Positions 1-8,335 of a DNA stretch of 64,000 nucleotides are shown here, one piece after another. The notes beneath the pieces were generated by a model. It searched no databases and had not been told where the DNA came from. It saw only the letters and a list, made by a program, of their open reading frames with translations. This stretch comes from CALLCD01 sp039196965. GTDB taxonomy: Bacteria; Pseudomonadota; Alphaproteobacteria; Caulobacterales; Hyphomonadaceae. Position 1 is the stretch's first letter; every line of letters begins with the position of its first letter. Both the position numbers and the translations under genes were made by a program. The stretch covers positions 1 through 64,000 of the forward strand of contig JBCCUK010000018.1 in NCBI GenBank assembly GCA_039196965.1, in the 5' to 3' direction.

Positions 1-132
1 CTTCTCGGCACCCGTCAGATCCGCAAGCGTCATCGTGATCGCAGCCGTCAGCGTCGTCTTGCCATGGTCAACATGGCCAATCGTGCCAATGTTTACATGC
101 GGCTTGTTACGCTCAAACTTTTCCTTGGCCAT
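1..132 (-). CDS. tuf: elongation factor Tu, N-terminal part (cut by window edge)
   Basis: This is the first 44 codons of EF-Tu, the GTPase that carries aminoacyl-tRNA to the ribosome. The translated N-terminus reads MAKEKFERNKPHVNIGTIGH and continues with VDHGKTT, the G1 phosphate-binding loop, at the usual place for EF-Tu. The rest of the gene lies beyond position 1. It sits 29 bp downstream of fusA in the same direction, the usual rpsL-rpsG-fusA-tuf order of the str operon, so it is probably co-transcribed with it. The short length is due only to the window edge. Confidence 0.96.
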   Translation of the reverse strand, partial: MAKEKFERNKPHVNIGTIGHVDHGKTTLTAAITMTLADLTGAEK

Positions 133-161
133 AGGGCCCTCCTATTGTCTTATTGGGCGGC

Positions 162-2282
162 TTAACCAGCCAATTCCTGAATGATTTTGCTCGCTTCGCC
201 CTTGGGCACTTCAGCATAGTGTTCGAACTGCATCGTGAACTGGGCGCGGCCCTGGGACATGCCGCGGAGATCTGAGACATATCCGAACATGTTTACGAGG
301 GGGACAGTTGCATTGATTGCGGTGGCGTTACCGCGTGGTTCAGACCCTTGAATCTGGCCACGGCGGGAATTCAGATCCCCGATAATATCCCCCATATAGT
401 CCTCAGGGGTAATCACCTCGACCTTCATCATCGGTTCCATCAGACGCGGATCGCCCTGGCTCTTCAGCTCACGGAATGCCGCACGGGCAGCAATCTCGAA
501 AGCGAGGACCGAACTATCGACATCGTGGAAGGCACCATCGATCAGGGTCGCACGGAAATCTGTCATCGGATATCCGGCCAGGAGACCGTTCTCCTTCGCG
601 CTGTTCAGCCCCTTCTCAACGCCCGGAATGTATTCCTTCGGCACTGCACCGCCGACAATCTTGCTTTCAAACTCAAACCCGGAGCCCGGCTCAAGCGGCT
701 CGAACTCCACTTTAATGCGCGCGAACTGACCGGAACCACCGGATTGCTTTTTGTGTGTGTAGTCGATCTCTGCCGCACGGCCGAGGGCTTCGCGATAGGC
801 CACCATAGGCTGACCAATATTAGCTTCCACCTTGAACTCACGCTTGAGGCGGTCAACGAGGATATCGAGGTGAAGTTCACCCATCCCCTTCATGATGGTC
901 TGACCTGACTCCGTATCGGATTCGACGCGGAAGGATGGGTCCTCAGCAGCAAGCCTTTGGAGCCCCACCGACATCTTCTCCTGGTCTGCTTTCGATTTCG
1001 GCTCGACAGCAATCTCGATAACCGGATCCGGGAAGTTCATCGTTTCCAGCACAACCGGATCGGCTTTGTCTGACAATGTATCGCCCGTTGTGGTCTGCTT
1101 CAGACCGGCAATGGCAATGATATCGCCTGCATAGGCTTCTTCAATGTCCTCATGGTCATTGGAGTGCATGATCATCATGCGGCCCACACGCTCCTGCTTC
1201 CCCTTTGTGGCATTCAGGACTGAGCCGCCACGCGTCAGAACTCCAGAATAGATGCGAACAAAGGTCAGCGAGCCGAAGTACTTGTCGTTCCAGATTTTGA
1301 AGGCAAGACCGGCAAATGGCTCGTCATCGGTCGCCGTGCGGGCAATGTCTCGTGTCTCTGTCTCATCACCCGGTTTGAAGCCCATATAGGCGGGCACATC
1401 GAGCGGGCTCGGAAGATAATCGATCACAGCGTTCAGCATGGGCTGAACACCCTTGTTCTTGAATGCGGATCCGCCGAGCACTGGCACAAATGCCATATCA
1501 AGCGTGCCCTTGCGGATCAGCTTGCGCAGGGTATCGATGTCCGGCTCTTCACCTTCCAGATACTTCTCCATGACCTCTTCGTCCTGCTCGACAGCAAGCT
1601 CGACCATGGCAGCGCGCATTTCTTCGCACTTGTCTTTCAATTCGTCGCGGATCTCACGGAGTTCCCAAGTCGCACCAAGATCCTCACCAGCCCAAACCCA
1701 TTCCTGCATGGTGATAAGGTCTACATGGCCTTCAAGCTCGCTCTCAGACCCAATCGGACACTGGATCGGCAGCGGCTGAGCGCCCGTACGATCCTTGATC
1801 ATATCGACGCAATTGAAGAAGTCGGCACCGATTTTGTCCATTTTGTTGACGAAAACGATACGCGGAACTTTGTAGCGATCCGCCTGACGCCAGACTGTTT
1901 CTGTCTGGGGCTCAACACCGGCATTGGCATCGAGCACACAGACGGCACCATCGAGCACAGCCAGCGAGCGTTCGACTTCAATCGTGAAGTCAACGTGACC
2001 TGGAGTGTCGATAATATTCAGGCGGAATTTATCTGTCTGGGCTGTTTGCCCGTCATCGGTGCGTTCCCAGAAAGTCGTCGTGGCCGCCGACGTAATCGTG
2101 ATGCCCCGCTCCTGTTCCTGCTCCATATGGTCCATTGTGGCGGCACCGTCGTGGACTTCGCCGATTTTATGGGACTTACCAGTGTAGTAAAGGATGCGTT
2201 CAGAAGTCGTGGTCTTCCCAGCATCAATATGCGCCATGATGCCGAAATTACGATAGCGCTCCAGCGGGTATTCGCGGGCCAT
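162..2282 (-). CDS. fusA: elongation factor G
   Basis: EF-G is the GTPase that drives ribosomal translocation and, with RRF, ribosome recycling. The 706-residue length is normal. The N-terminal G domain has AHIDAGKTT (G1), the switch region around RGITI, DTPGH (G3) and NKMD (G4); domains II to V follow in the usual order. I start it at MAREYPLER rather than the in-frame ATG five codons upstream, because AAGG lies 8 nt before this ATG and EF-G proteins normally begin here. It is third in the str operon, 40 bp after rpsG and 29 bp before tuf. Confidence 0.98.
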   Translation of the reverse strand: MAREYPLERYRNFGIMAHIDAGKTTTSERILYYTGKSHKIGEVHDGAATMDHMEQEQERGITITSAATTTFWERTDDGQTAQTDKFRLNIIDTPGHVDFTIEVERSLAVLDGAVCVLDANAGVEPQTETVWRQADRYKVPRIVFVNKMDKIGADFFNCVDMIKDRTGAQPLPIQCPIGSESELEGHVDLITMQEWVWAGEDLGATWELREIRDELKDKCEEMRAAMVELAVEQDEEVMEKYLEGEEPDIDTLRKLIRKGTLDMAFVPVLGGSAFKNKGVQPMLNAVIDYLPSPLDVPAYMGFKPGDETETRDIARTATDDEPFAGLAFKIWNDKYFGSLTFVRIYSGVLTRGGSVLNATKGKQERVGRMMIMHSNDHEDIEEAYAGDIIAIAGLKQTTTGDTLSDKADPVVLETMNFPDPVIEIAVEPKSKADQEKMSVGLQRLAAEDPSFRVESDTESGQTIMKGMGELHLDILVDRLKREFKVEANIGQPMVAYREALGRAAEIDYTHKKQSGGSGQFARIKVEFEPLEPGSGFEFESKIVGGAVPKEYIPGVEKGLNSAKENGLLAGYPMTDFRATLIDGAFHDVDSSVLAFEIAARAAFRELKSQGDPRLMEPMMKVEVITPEDYMGDIIGDLNSRRGQIQGSEPRGNATAINATVPLVNMFGYVSDLRGMSQGRAQFTMQFEHYAEVPKGEASKIIQELAG

Positions 2283-2322
2283 GTGACTTACCTTCATTGA
2301 CAGAAATTAGAGGGGGTATGAG

Positions 2323-2793
2323 CTACCAGCGATAGTGTGAGAAAGCGCGGTTTGCTTCCGCCATGCGGTGCGTATCTTCACGCTTTTTAACGGCGTTACC
2401 ACGCCCCTGGCTGGCATCCATAAGTTCGCCGGCGAGACGCTCGCGCATTGTGTTTTCATTGCGACCACGGGCTGCGGAGGCGAGCCAGCGAATGGCAAGA
2501 GCCTGACGGCGCTCAGGGCGCACTTCGACCGGCACCTGATAAGTTGCACCACCTACACGACGCGAACGAACTTCCACTGCGGGGGATATGGCCTCAAGCG
2601 CGTCCTTGAACACCTCAACCGGGTCACGCTTGGCCCGAGACTCAACCAGGTCGAGCGCGCCATAAACAATGCGTTCGGCGACGGATTTTTTCCCATCGAC
2701 CATAATCTGGTTCATGAATTTGGATAGGACGACGTCCTTGAATTTCGGATCGGGTAGAACCTGACGTTTCTCAGCGCGGTGGCGACGGGACAT
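2323..2793 (-). CDS. rpsG: 30S ribosomal protein S7
   Basis: S7 nucleates assembly of the 30S head by binding the 3' domain of 16S rRNA and contacts mRNA and tRNA at the exit site. The 156-residue product begins MSRRHRAEKR and carries the conserved GGATYQVPVEV stretch followed by the RRQALAIRWL helix, ending in AFSHYRW as S7 proteins do. It lies 10 bp downstream of rpsL and 40 bp upstream of fusA in the str operon. In E. coli S7 represses this operon translationally; nothing in this sequence shows whether that is kept here. Confidence 0.98.
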   Translation of the reverse strand: MSRRHRAEKRQVLPDPKFKDVVLSKFMNQIMVDGKKSVAERIVYGALDLVESRAKRDPVEVFKDALEAISPAVEVRSRRVGGATYQVPVEVRPERRQALAIRWLASAARGRNENTMRERLAGELMDASQGRGNAVKKREDTHRMAEANRAFSHYRW

Positions 2794-2803
2794 TGTCTTC
2801 TCT

Positions 2804-3175
2804 CTATTTCGGTTTCTTGACGCCGTAATGCGAGCGGCGCTGTTTGCGGTCTTTCACCCCTTGGGTATCGAGGACGCCGCGAAGGATATGATAGCGAACA
2901 CCGGGAAGGTCTTTTACCCGGCCGCCACGAATCAGGACAACGGAGTGCTCCTGAAGATTGTGGCCTTCGCCCGGGATGTAGCTCACCACTTCATAACCAG
3001 AGGTCAGGCGAACCTTAGCAACTTTCCGCAAAGCCGAGTTCGGCTTCTTAGGTGTCGTTGTATACACGCGGGTGCAAACACCACGGCGTTGCGGGCAGGC
3101 TTTCAGAGCCGGAACCTTGTTTCGCGAAGGTTTCGATTGCCGGGGCTTCCGGATGAGCTGGTTGATCGTCGGCAT
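2804..3175 (-). CDS. rpsL: 30S ribosomal protein S12
   Basis: S12 sits at the decoding centre of the 30S subunit and influences accuracy; mutations in it give streptomycin resistance. The 123-residue protein starts MPTINQLIRKPR. An in-frame start ten codons upstream exists, but the chosen ATG is the family start and has AAAGG six bases before it. The TTTPKKPNSALRK loop and the GGRVKDLPGVRYH segment have the wild-type lysines associated with streptomycin sensitivity. It is the first gene of the operon, so its promoter must lie in the 383-bp gap upstream. Confidence 0.98.
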   Translation of the reverse strand: MPTINQLIRKPRQSKPSRNKVPALKACPQRRGVCTRVYTTTPKKPNSALRKVAKVRLTSGYEVVSYIPGEGHNLQEHSVVLIRGGRVKDLPGVRYHILRGVLDTQGVKDRKQRRSHYGVKKPK

Positions 3176-3558
3176 AGCCGGCCTTTCGTCTCTTGCGGCC
3201 CACACTCGCTTCTACGGGGCCTTATCTTAAATCCACAATGCCGAGACGACCGGAAGTGGTCCCTCGGCTCAATCTGGATAATTGAATAATTCAGTTCCAG
3301 CCTGCGCTGGATTGAGGCGGGGTGTAGTCCCCCTCTCCCCTATTCGTCAAGTCCCAGCCATCAGTAAGTTTAGCCTCAGTTCGCGCCTCTTTATGCCCGG
3401 CTCTATGCTCCTGAATCTTCGAAGCTCCAAATTGAGCCGATTTACAGCGAATTACGAGGATAGATTGGGTATATAGTTCAGGTTGAGAGCTCTCAGTTTC
3501 GGCGCGCTGAGAGTGTCGTTTCTGCTGAGAGTCTTTAGGGGAACATATGGCGGACTAT
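3176..3558. other. intergenic region upstream of the str operon
   Basis: This is the only stretch over 300 bp without a convincing gene. It lies between rpsL and the 3' end of the next minus-strand gene, so it should contain the str operon promoter reading leftwards; I could not pick a confident -35/-10 pair. Its distal part has a 12-bp perfect palindrome at 3484-3495 and two further TGAGAG copies. The possible short reading frames have no recognisable features. Confidence 0.7.
3484..3531. repeat. palindrome plus TGAGAG direct repeats
   Basis: TGAGAGCTCTCA at 3484-3495 is a perfect 12-bp palindrome. TGAGAG recurs at 3508-3513 and 3526-3531, giving three copies starting 24 and 18 bp apart. 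The cluster lies just past the stop codon of the gene at 3559 and about 310 bp upstream of rpsL. It could bind a regulator or be chance; no matching family is recognised. Confidence 0.4.
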
Positions 3559-4260
3559 TCATCTTTGAAATCTGTGCTCGATGCTGATCAAGATCCCGAA
3601 TTCCTCGAAATCACCCCCAAATTCCTGACGTATACCCACAGCCAAATCGGTCGCTCCGAATCTGCGCACAATTGTTGACTCCACCTTTGCCGATTGTGCG
3701 AGCCCTCCTCCTCGGTCAAAAAAAACCTTGTTGATCGTGAACCAGTTGCGGATGGCTTCATACCCATACCCAACTTCGAGCCTCTGGCGGCGGCAATTGC
3801 CATGTTCACGGACGGCGGCATCGGCGAAAAAGAACCAGCTCCTGCTCTCCTCGCCCCTGACGCCTGCCCCGCCGAATGACAGCCGCGCCTCTCCTCCAGG
3901 GCTATCGCACCCGCCGAACAGCCCGCCGATGGCCTCACCGCCGACTAACCCGCCTTCAATTCCAAGCATTAGAGGACCGCTTTGCCAGAAACGGCGACGC
4001 CCTGTTAGGCGATAGGCGAATTGATCGAAACCAGCGATATCCGGAAACGTTATACCTTCAAGCTGACCTATCACCGTCCATTCCGAGGTCAGACCATATT
4101 CAGCATATGTCTCAACCCTTAGCGCTTCCTCAGCATCGATATTTTGGGCCAAAACAGCCGCTTGAGTGTACCAATTGCCTTTTTTCTGAGTCCAAGGCGC
4201 AGCGTGAGCGGTCGTACAGATAAGAAGCGCAGCTGAACCGAAACAAATAGCCTTCCCCAT
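3559..4260 (-). CDS. secreted, possibly outer-membrane beta-barrel protein of unknown function
   Basis: No specific family is recognised for this 233-residue protein. It has a clear signal peptide: MGKAIC, a hydrophobic core, then THAHA-type cleavage near residue 20. The mature part is rich in aromatic and Gly residues with alternating patterns (short strands such as WTVIGQLEG, RRFWQSG, RSWFFFADA, LAVGIRQEF), which suggests an 8-10 stranded barrel or similar envelope protein. It ends ILISIEHRFQR, close to but not exactly an outer-membrane C-terminal aromatic signature. It is 68 bp downstream of the class II aldolase gene in the same direction, with no functional link visible. Confidence 0.7.
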   Translation of the reverse strand: MGKAICFGSAALLICTTAHAAPWTQKKGNWYTQAAVLAQNIDAEEALRVETYAEYGLTSEWTVIGQLEGITFPDIAGFDQFAYRLTGRRRFWQSGPLMLGIEGGLVGGEAIGGLFGGCDSPGGEARLSFGGAGVRGEESRSWFFFADAAVREHGNCRRQRLEVGYGYEAIRNWFTINKVFFDRGGGLAQSAKVESTIVRRFGATDLAVGIRQEFGGDFEEFGILISIEHRFQR

Positions 4261-4328
4261 ATCGGAAGGATTGAACAGATCAGAGCGCTACAAAACAACT
4301 TTTACGCGAATAACTGCTATTTGCTTAT

Positions 4329-5105
4329 TCAGCTGTCATAGCCCGGCAGCTGCCGATCGAGTTTCCTTAGAAGGCCTGGCCAGGCGAGCATATCAGCGAG
4401 CATTTTCATGCCCGCAGGGCTGCTCTGCCCTTTGACCACGTCCTGAAGGTCCTCGCCGCACTCGATGAGGTTTTCGCGGCCGGCGGAAAGGGCACGAACC
4501 TGCATGGCGCAGGCGCGTTCGAGGAAAAACATACGCATGAAGGTCTGTCCGGCACTTTCGCCGCAAGCGAGTGTCCCGTGGTTGCAGAGCATCAGGAGGG
4601 ACTTATCGCCCATATCAGCAACAATGCGCTCTCGCTCATCATGGTCGAGGGCGACCCCTTCATAACCGTGATAGGCGATGTCACCCATGGCGATCATGCC
4701 GGTTTGGGAGATCGGCAGAAGACCATGGGCCTGAGCGGACACGGCAACACCGTCATCGGTGTGGAGGTGCATCACGCAAATGGCATCCTCGCGGGCCATG
4801 TGCACGGCAGAGTGGATGGTAAAGCCAGCCGGGTTCACGAGCGCGTCGGTCTGATTGACGACATTGCCATCGAGGTCGACTTTCACAAGCGATGACGCCG
4901 TAATCTCCTCGAAAAACATACCATAGGGATTAATAAGAAAATGATGCTCCGGGCCAGGCACGCGCATCGAGATATGGGTGAAGATCATATCGTCCCAGCC
5001 ATGTAGTGCCGTAAGGCGGTAAAGCGCTGCGAGATCGACACGCGCCTTCCATTCCTCGTCACTGACAGAGCCTTTTACATCGACGAGGTTAATGCCGTCT
5101 GCCAT
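4329..5105 (-). CDS. class II aldolase/adducin family protein
   Basis: Class II aldolase/adducin proteins use a zinc ion to cleave or epimerise small sugar phosphates, and many members have unknown substrates. This 258-residue protein has the fold's markers: the HISMRVPG strand, NPYGMFFEEITASSLVKVDLDG, the zinc-binding HLHTDDG pair near residue 113 and a third histidine in CNHGTLACG. It resembles the adducin-head-like branch common in proteobacteria more than FucA or AraD, so no substrate can be named. GGGAG lies 7 bases before the ATG. It is divergent from nadK with a 130-bp gap. Confidence 0.88.
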   Translation of the reverse strand: MADGINLVDVKGSVSDEEWKARVDLAALYRLTALHGWDDMIFTHISMRVPGPEHHFLINPYGMFFEEITASSLVKVDLDGNVVNQTDALVNPAGFTIHSAVHMAREDAICVMHLHTDDGVAVSAQAHGLLPISQTGMIAMGDIAYHGYEGVALDHDERERIVADMGDKSLLMLCNHGTLACGESAGQTFMRMFFLERACAMQVRALSAGRENLIECGEDLQDVVKGQSSPAGMKMLADMLAWPGLLRKLDRQLPGYDS

Positions 5106-5235
5106 TTTGCGTCTCCCTTGATGTCTGCTTTCAGTGTTTTCAACCGTTTATAACCCCTGTAGACGTCGCTGGCCATAACCCGGTCACGGCATTCCTGCTG
5201 TGCGATGGCGATCAGTATGACTCCCGAGGCTTCCC

Positions 5236-6000
5236 ATGTCCCTTTCCATCTCATTTTTCGCGAGCCGCCGCCCGGAAGCGCAGGAGGCCCTGAAGGTCAT
5301 GGTGGAACGCTATGGACAAGTGTCGGACGAGGACGCCGATGTGATCGTTGCCCTGGGCGGGGATGGTGCAGCCCTCGATGCGCTCCGTCGGCGCTTCGGC
5401 GATCGCAAGCCGGTCTATGGCATGCACAGAGGCACCGTTGGGTTTCTGATGAACGAGTACAATGAAGAGGATCTGCCAGCCCGGCTGAGCGCCGCGGAGC
5501 GGGCCGTACTCGTTCCCCTCCGAATGGTGGCAACCGACATTCACGGGAACACCCATCACGAGCTTGCCATCAATGAAGTGTCACTTCTCCGCCAGACGGC
5601 CCAGGCGGCGAAGATACGTATTCTGGTGGACGGTCAAGAACGAATGGCCTCGCTCAGCTGCGACGGCATCATGGTGGCAACCCCCGCCGGATCGACGGCT
5701 TACAATCTCTCCGCCCATGGACCGATACTGCCGATCGGTGCCGACCTGCTGGCATTAACGCCCATCAGTGCTTACCGCCCGAGACGGTGGCGCGGCGCGC
5801 TGCTGCGTCATGATGCGGAAGTCCGGCTGGACGTGCTGGAGGCGGAAAGGCGACCAATCTCTGCAACAGCGGACAATGTCGAGTTTCGACACATTCAGAG
5901 CGTTGAAATCACGGAGGACCGATCAGCAGCGCTGACCATGTTGTTTGACCCCGGTCACGCCCTCGACGAGCGCATCCTGCGCGAGCAATTTCTTGTCTAA
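5236..6000 (+). CDS. nadK: NAD kinase
   Basis: NAD kinase phosphorylates NAD to NADP in the cytoplasm. The 254-residue length suits the compact alphaproteobacterial type. Visible motifs are GGDG near residue 36 with the catalytic aspartate, NEVSLLR, and the glycine-rich ATPAGSTAYNLSAHGP segment that binds NAD. The family usually has GGP where this protein has HGP, a mild variation. The start follows GAGG by seven bases. It is followed after 42 bp by the HPt gene on the same strand; the two share no known pathway. Confidence 0.95.
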   Translation: MSLSISFFASRRPEAQEALKVMVERYGQVSDEDADVIVALGGDGAALDALRRRFGDRKPVYGMHRGTVGFLMNEYNEEDLPARLSAAERAVLVPLRMVATDIHGNTHHELAINEVSLLRQTAQAAKIRILVDGQERMASLSCDGIMVATPAGSTAYNLSAHGPILPIGADLLALTPISAYRPRRWRGALLRHDAEVRLDVLEAERRPISATADNVEFRHIQSVEITEDRSAALTMLFDPGHALDERILREQFLV

Positions 6001-6042
6001 ACAGGCATTTTTGTTAACCGTTCGGGCCGGAAAGTCAGCAGC

Positions 6043-6693
6043 TTGTTAAGCATGTCGGGGTATGGTCTCGCCATGATTAAGAAGCTGTTAGACCGATTCA
6101 AGCGTATCACTGAAAATAATCAGTCTGAGGAAGATCAGACGGTTGATATTTCGCGTGTGATCCCAGGATATCAAACGCCTGAGGCAACCGAGCCGACATC
6201 CGAATCGGCAGACGGTGAGATGGCTTCTAAAGGCAAGACCGACATCAATACTGACGATGTGGAAAAAGCCGACGACGTCATGGTGAATATAGAATCTGAC
6301 AGTGATTTTGCCGAGGCCCTGTTAGAAGGCATTGAGCCAGTAATTCCGGAAGATAAGAACACGGCCTGGCTGAAGCGCGACCTTTCGCGGCTTTTCTCGG
6401 CATGGACCGAGGTTCAAGAAACACCGGGCAAAATGGAAAATCTAGTCCGCGCAAATCATGATCTCAAGGGCATGGCAGGAAATTATGGCTATCCGGCAAT
6501 CGAGAGACTGAGCAACTCGCTCGACAAATTGCTTTCGAGTGGAAGTGCCGTCGCTCACCCCGCTCTGATCAATCTACATGTCGAAGCCTGCCGAGCTGCC
6601 TTCACAAACGGATCAAAAGGCGATGCTGCAGATTCTGTCTCGACGGCGGTCTGTGACGCGCTTGAAGAACAAGTTAAGCTCGCAGTGGCCTAA
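6043..6693 (+). CDS. orphan histidine phosphotransfer (HPt) domain protein
   Basis: HPt domains accept and pass phosphoryl groups between response-regulator receivers in phosphorelays. The C-terminal half has the classic helix HDLKGMAGNYG, with the phospho-accepting His near residue 139, followed by the second helix of the bundle. The first 100 residues are acidic and low-complexity, probably disordered, after a short basic stretch KKLLDRFKR. I start at TTG because GGAAAG lies eight bases before it; ATGs at 6052 and 6073 are alternatives. No sensor kinase or receiver gene is adjacent, so the partners must be elsewhere. Confidence 0.8.
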   Translation: MLSMSGYGLAMIKKLLDRFKRITENNQSEEDQTVDISRVIPGYQTPEATEPTSESADGEMASKGKTDINTDDVEKADDVMVNIESDSDFAEALLEGIEPVIPEDKNTAWLKRDLSRLFSAWTEVQETPGKMENLVRANHDLKGMAGNYGYPAIERLSNSLDKLLSSGSAVAHPALINLHVEACRAAFTNGSKGDAADSVSTAVCDALEEQVKLAVA

Positions 6694-6708
6694 TAGGCAC
6701 CGCGCCCT

Positions 6709-7512
6709 TTAAACTTTTACATTTTCGAGAGGCTCAACGACCTGATTGTATCCTGGCACTTCCGGGATACTTAAACATGGCCGCCCGTCTTCCATCCTGC
6801 CGACCTCAGGCTGAACGGTGATTACCGGCTCACCTGAAAAGCGCTCTACGCCTTTAGCTATATCTTTCGCTTCGGACAGTTTTCTCAAATTCATCCGCGT
6901 CGGAAATATAATGTTCACCTCCTCCGCCTCAGCTTTTGCAAGCGCTTCACGAGGGTTCAGCCAAACGGCATCGGTAGTCTCACGACCATCATGACTTGCA
7001 AGCTGTGTCGGGGGTGCTGGCGCAAAAAAGAAGTGGGTATCAAATCGTTTCGGCATCATAGTCGGTGTGATCCAGTGACCGAAATGGACCAGCGTATCCG
7101 GTGCCAGAACGAGGCTGTGGGCCTTGATCAACTCCAAAAAGCTCTCGTCGCCTCGATCAACGGCGGCGCGGTGCGGGGCGAGCGCTGCAGCAACGTCCGG
7201 CCCAACGAGCGGTCCCCCCTCACCCCTGTTATCTGCGTACCGCGCAATCAGTAAACCTGACTCCTCAAAAGCCTCCCTTATTGCTGCTATTCGGGCAATG
7301 AGTTGATCACCGGAAATCTCACCATCAACATAATCAGCCCAGCCTTGAAGTTGGTCATCGCTGGAGACCTTTCCTCCAGGAAACACGAGGGCACCGGAGG
7401 CAAAATCAATCTGGTAGTGTCGACGGACCATAAGCACTTCAAGTTCGGCACTGTCACGAACAAGTAGGACTGTGGCTGAGAGTTTCGGTTCGGAGATTTT
7501 CTTGGTTTCCAT
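6709..7512 (-). CDS. NUDIX hydrolase with split Nudix box (NUDT19-like)
   Basis: NUDIX enzymes hydrolyse nucleoside diphosphates linked to another moiety. This 267-residue protein has FPGGKV near residue 44 and REAFEESGLL at 79-88, the two halves of the Nudix box, but about 20 extra residues separate them. That split box is typical of the NUDT19/CoA-diphosphatase-like group, so an acyl-CoA or CoA derivative is a possible substrate; this is inference. Downstream elements such as WITPTMMPKRFDTHFFFA also match that group. It converges on the HPt gene and diverges from the EAL-like gene. A second protein of the same type is at 50484. Confidence 0.88.
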   Translation of the reverse strand: METKKISEPKLSATVLLVRDSAELEVLMVRRHYQIDFASGALVFPGGKVSSDDQLQGWADYVDGEISGDQLIARIAAIREAFEESGLLIARYADNRGEGGPLVGPDVAAALAPHRAAVDRGDESFLELIKAHSLVLAPDTLVHFGHWITPTMMPKRFDTHFFFAPAPPTQLASHDGRETTDAVWLNPREALAKAEAEEVNIIFPTRMNLRKLSEAKDIAKGVERFSGEPVITVQPEVGRMEDGRPCLSIPEVPGYNQVVEPLENVKV

Positions 7513-7629
7513 TTTTCTTATCTCCTAGACCCATTAAATTTGACACAAATCACACTTTCGATCCTCGCAGGATCTTCAGAGCATTTTGCTAAACCGACAT
7601 CCCAGGCAGATCAGAACGGTCGGTATTCC

Positions 7630-8307
7630 ATGCACAGTTTTCATATTTCCGCAAAGACAGATCAAGCAACCTTAGCAAACCTCCCCTCTATCCGGTTTCG
7701 CCCTTCGGTTCATCTGCTTAGTGGAGATCTGGTAGGTGCCTATGTCGATTTGCGCTGCAAGTTCGAAGACAGACCATCATTTCATCTCCATGAAACATCA
7801 TCTAGAATTTCGGACTGGGTTGCGGATACACTGAAATCAGTCTGCAAACTGGCAACAGAAGACAATATGGTGGAGCGTCCGATTGTTCTGCCGCTCCCTG
7901 CAGCAAGCTTCGGCAATACAGATATTGTGACGACCTGCAGCAATGTAATGGCAAATTCGCGCCTTTGTCCGCAGGAATTCTGCTTTGAGCTTACCGATTC
8001 AGCGCTTGTGGAAGACCCCAAACATATCACCGCTTTCTTCCGAAGCTTCCGCCAGAGAGGCTTCCGCATTGGCGTAGATGCGAGAAAAAGCTGGCAAGCC
8101 AATATAGCCCCCTCCACATGGCTGATGGTCGATACGCTCCGTGTCACCCTTCCGACTGATCACGTTGATGTGGACCTCGTAAACCAGATTGAAGCTGCGC
8201 GGGCAGCCGGCGTTGCAGTCGTGGCCGAGAAAGTGCTTTGGAGAGACGGTGAACGGCTGGCAGATCTCGGCATCGAATATGCGCTTGATCCGCGCACGGA
8301 CGCCTGA
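7630..8307 (+). CDS. degenerate EAL-domain protein, probably catalytically inactive
   Basis: The 225-residue protein aligns by eye with cyclic-di-GMP phosphodiesterase (EAL) domains: IRFRPSVHLLSG near residue 20 matches the first strand, FCFELTDSALVEDP the fourth, VDTLRV the DG(L/I)K strand, and AGVAVVAEKV the VVAEGVE segment. The E-A-L signature is replaced by GAY, and the metal-binding DDFG motif by DARK, so hydrolysis is unlikely. It may bind c-di-GMP or a protein partner. An in-frame TTG at 7540 would add 30 residues; neither start has a strong Shine-Dalgarno. It converges on nrtS. Confidence 0.75.
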   Translation: MHSFHISAKTDQATLANLPSIRFRPSVHLLSGDLVGAYVDLRCKFEDRPSFHLHETSSRISDWVADTLKSVCKLATEDNMVERPIVLPLPAASFGNTDIVTTCSNVMANSRLCPQEFCFELTDSALVEDPKHITAFFRSFRQRGFRIGVDARKSWQANIAPSTWLMVDTLRVTLPTDHVDVDLVNQIEAARAAGVAVVAEKVLWRDGERLADLGIEYALDPRTDA

Positions 8308-8335
8308 GTCCACAACAGCATGTTTGAATTACAAT

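Noticed and set aside
348..908. Open frame of 186 codons on the plus strand opposite fusA
   Set aside because: It lies wholly inside fusA, whose protein is unmistakable; composition is the mirror of a conserved gene and no motif is present.
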